A stretch of DNA of 38,480 nt from Prescottella sp. R16 (GTDB taxonomy: Bacteria > Actinomycetota > Actinomycetes > Mycobacteriales > Mycobacteriaceae). The DNA lies in assembly GCF_030656875.1 (NCBI RefSeq), contig NZ_CP130944.1, positions 1 through 38,480 of the forward strand, in the 5' to 3' direction. Shown here one piece after another: positions 37,794 through 38,480 of this stretch. Position numbers and translations under genes: made by a program. The notes beneath the pieces were generated by a model. That model was not told the DNA's origin, made no database searches, and was given only the letters and a program-made list of their open reading frames with translations. Every line of letters starts with the position of its first letter. The first letter of the stretch is position 1.

Positions 37794-38480
37794 CTAGCCC
37801 TTCAGCGACGCCGGCGGGGTGAAGCGCTCGCCGTACTTCGCGGCGAGTTCCTCGGCGCGGGCGACGAAGCCGTCCTTGCCACCGGGGTAGCCGGTGATGA
37901 ACTGGCTGACACCGCCGGTCCAGGCCGGGTAGCCGATGCCCATGATGGAGCCGATGTTGGCGTCGGCGGAGGACGTGATGACGCCCTCGTCGAAGCACTT
38001 GACGGTCTCGATGGCTTCGATGAACAGCATGCGGTCGATCAGATCCTGGATCGGCGGAGTGGCCGAACCGGACTTGAAGTGGTCGCGCAGCCCCTGCCAC
38101 AGGCCGGTGCGCTTGCCGTCCGTGTAGTCGTAGAACCCGGCACCGCCGAGGCGTCCCTTGCGGTCGTTGCCCTCGACGAGGTAGTTGATGACGTCGCCGG
38201 CCGGGTCGGCGGGCAGTTCCTTGCCCTCCGCGAGCGCGGCGGCCTTCGACTCGGCGCGGATCTTCTGCATGAGCGTCAGGTTCAGCTCGTCGGACAGCTG
38301 CAGCGGTGCCGCCGGGTAACCGGCCTGCATGCCCGCCTGCTCGATGGTGGCCGGCTCGATGCCCTCGGCGACCATGCCGATGGCCTCGTTGACGAACGTG
38401 CCGATGACACGCGAGGTGAAGAAGCCGCGCGAATCGTTGACGACGATCGGGGTCTTGCGGATCGCCTGCACGAAATCGAA
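37794..38480 (-). CDS. fadB: FadB C-terminal part (mirror copy, runs off window end)
   Basis: About the last 228 codons of fadB, open and in agreement with 21894-22580. The segment continues at base 1 of the window after one extra G, giving the complete second copy when the ends are joined. Confidence 0.93.
   Translation of the reverse strand, partial: FDFVQAIRKTPIVVNDSRGFFTSRVIGTFVNEAIGMVAEGIEPATIEQAGMQAGYPAAPLQLSDELNLTLMQKIRAESKAAALAEGKELPADPAGDVINYLVEGNDRKGRLGGAGFYDYTDGKRTGLWQGLRDHFKSGSATPPIQDLIDRMLFIEAIETVKCFDEGVITSSADANIGSIMGIGYPAWTGGVSQFITGYPGGKDGFVARAEELAAKYGERFTPPASLKG

Larger units (their letters stand above)
30195..38480. repeat. Arm B' of giant inverted repeat 2
   Basis: Reverse complement of arm B. 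It ends inside fadB exactly where arm A begins, so the window closes on itself. It is the more error-laden arm: the hydrolase, secreted-protein and methyltransferase copies are all frameshifted here. The FAD-linked oxidase copy is the better one, with one frameshift against three in arm B. Confidence 0.97.

Noticed and set aside
1..38480. A plasmid or phage with natural hairpin telomeres
   Set aside because: No replication, protelomerase, partition or phage genes. One end truncates dnaX, a core chromosomal gene. Rhodococcus linear plasmids known to me carry protein-capped ends, not hairpins. The copies also differ by sequencing-type indels.
1..38480. CRISPR array, tRNA, rRNA, insertion sequence or origin
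   Set aside because: No regularly spaced repeats, no tRNA-like cloverleaf noticed, no transposase frame and no DnaA-box cluster was seen on reading.

Overview
The window reads as one high-GC actinobacterial segment present twice, head to head. The genes point to Rhodococcus or a close mycolic-acid relative: FadA/FadB of the mycobacterial type, a KshA-type steroid oxygenase, a TmsA/TmsB-like (Rv3719/Rv3720-like) lipid pair, a dnaX tail, many GTG starts and several TetR regulators. There is no replication, partition, transposase, integrase, phage, tRNA, rRNA or CRISPR feature.

Layout. The sequence is a giant closed palindrome. Arm A (1-10944) is the reverse complement of A' (10958-21893), folding at about 10951 inside dnaX. 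Arm B (21894-30193) is the reverse complement of B' (30195-38480), folding at 30194. A' runs straight into B through fadB. The last base of the window joins the first through the other copy of fadB with one extra G. The window is therefore both strands of one unit of about 19.24 kb (2 x 19,240 = 38,480), closed like a dumbbell. In the stretches compared, the arms differ only by 1-3 base indels, which break a reading frame in one copy and usually not the other. This looks like a fold-back or assembly product of a chromosomal segment, not a replicon with duplicated genes. Each gene is described in full at its best copy and briefly at its mirror.

Real gene order, read along A'-B: dnaX 3' end (+); TetR regulator (-) divergent from a small two-helix membrane protein (+); a 100-bp nested palindrome; an operon of peptide-type substrate-binding lipoprotein, TetR, FAD amine-oxidase-like enzyme and saccharopine-dehydrogenase-like enzyme (+); a related palindrome; Tat-exported amidase (-) divergent from fadA-fadB (+) around a KstR-like 14-mer; terminator; epoxide-hydrolase-like alpha/beta hydrolase (+); terminator; secreted protein of unknown function (-) and kshA (-) divergent from a TetR gene (+) with a perfect 20-bp operator; terminator; then a methyltransferase (-) and an FAD-linked oxidase (-) overlapping by four bases.

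Function. fadA/fadB give the last three steps of beta-oxidation. KshA would hydroxylate the steroid nucleus at C9. The oxidase/methyltransferase pair resembles enzymes that make methyl-branched or cyclopropane membrane lipids. The lipoprotein-amidase-oxidase-dehydrogenase group looks like a small uptake and catabolic module for an amide- or opine-like compound; that is inference.
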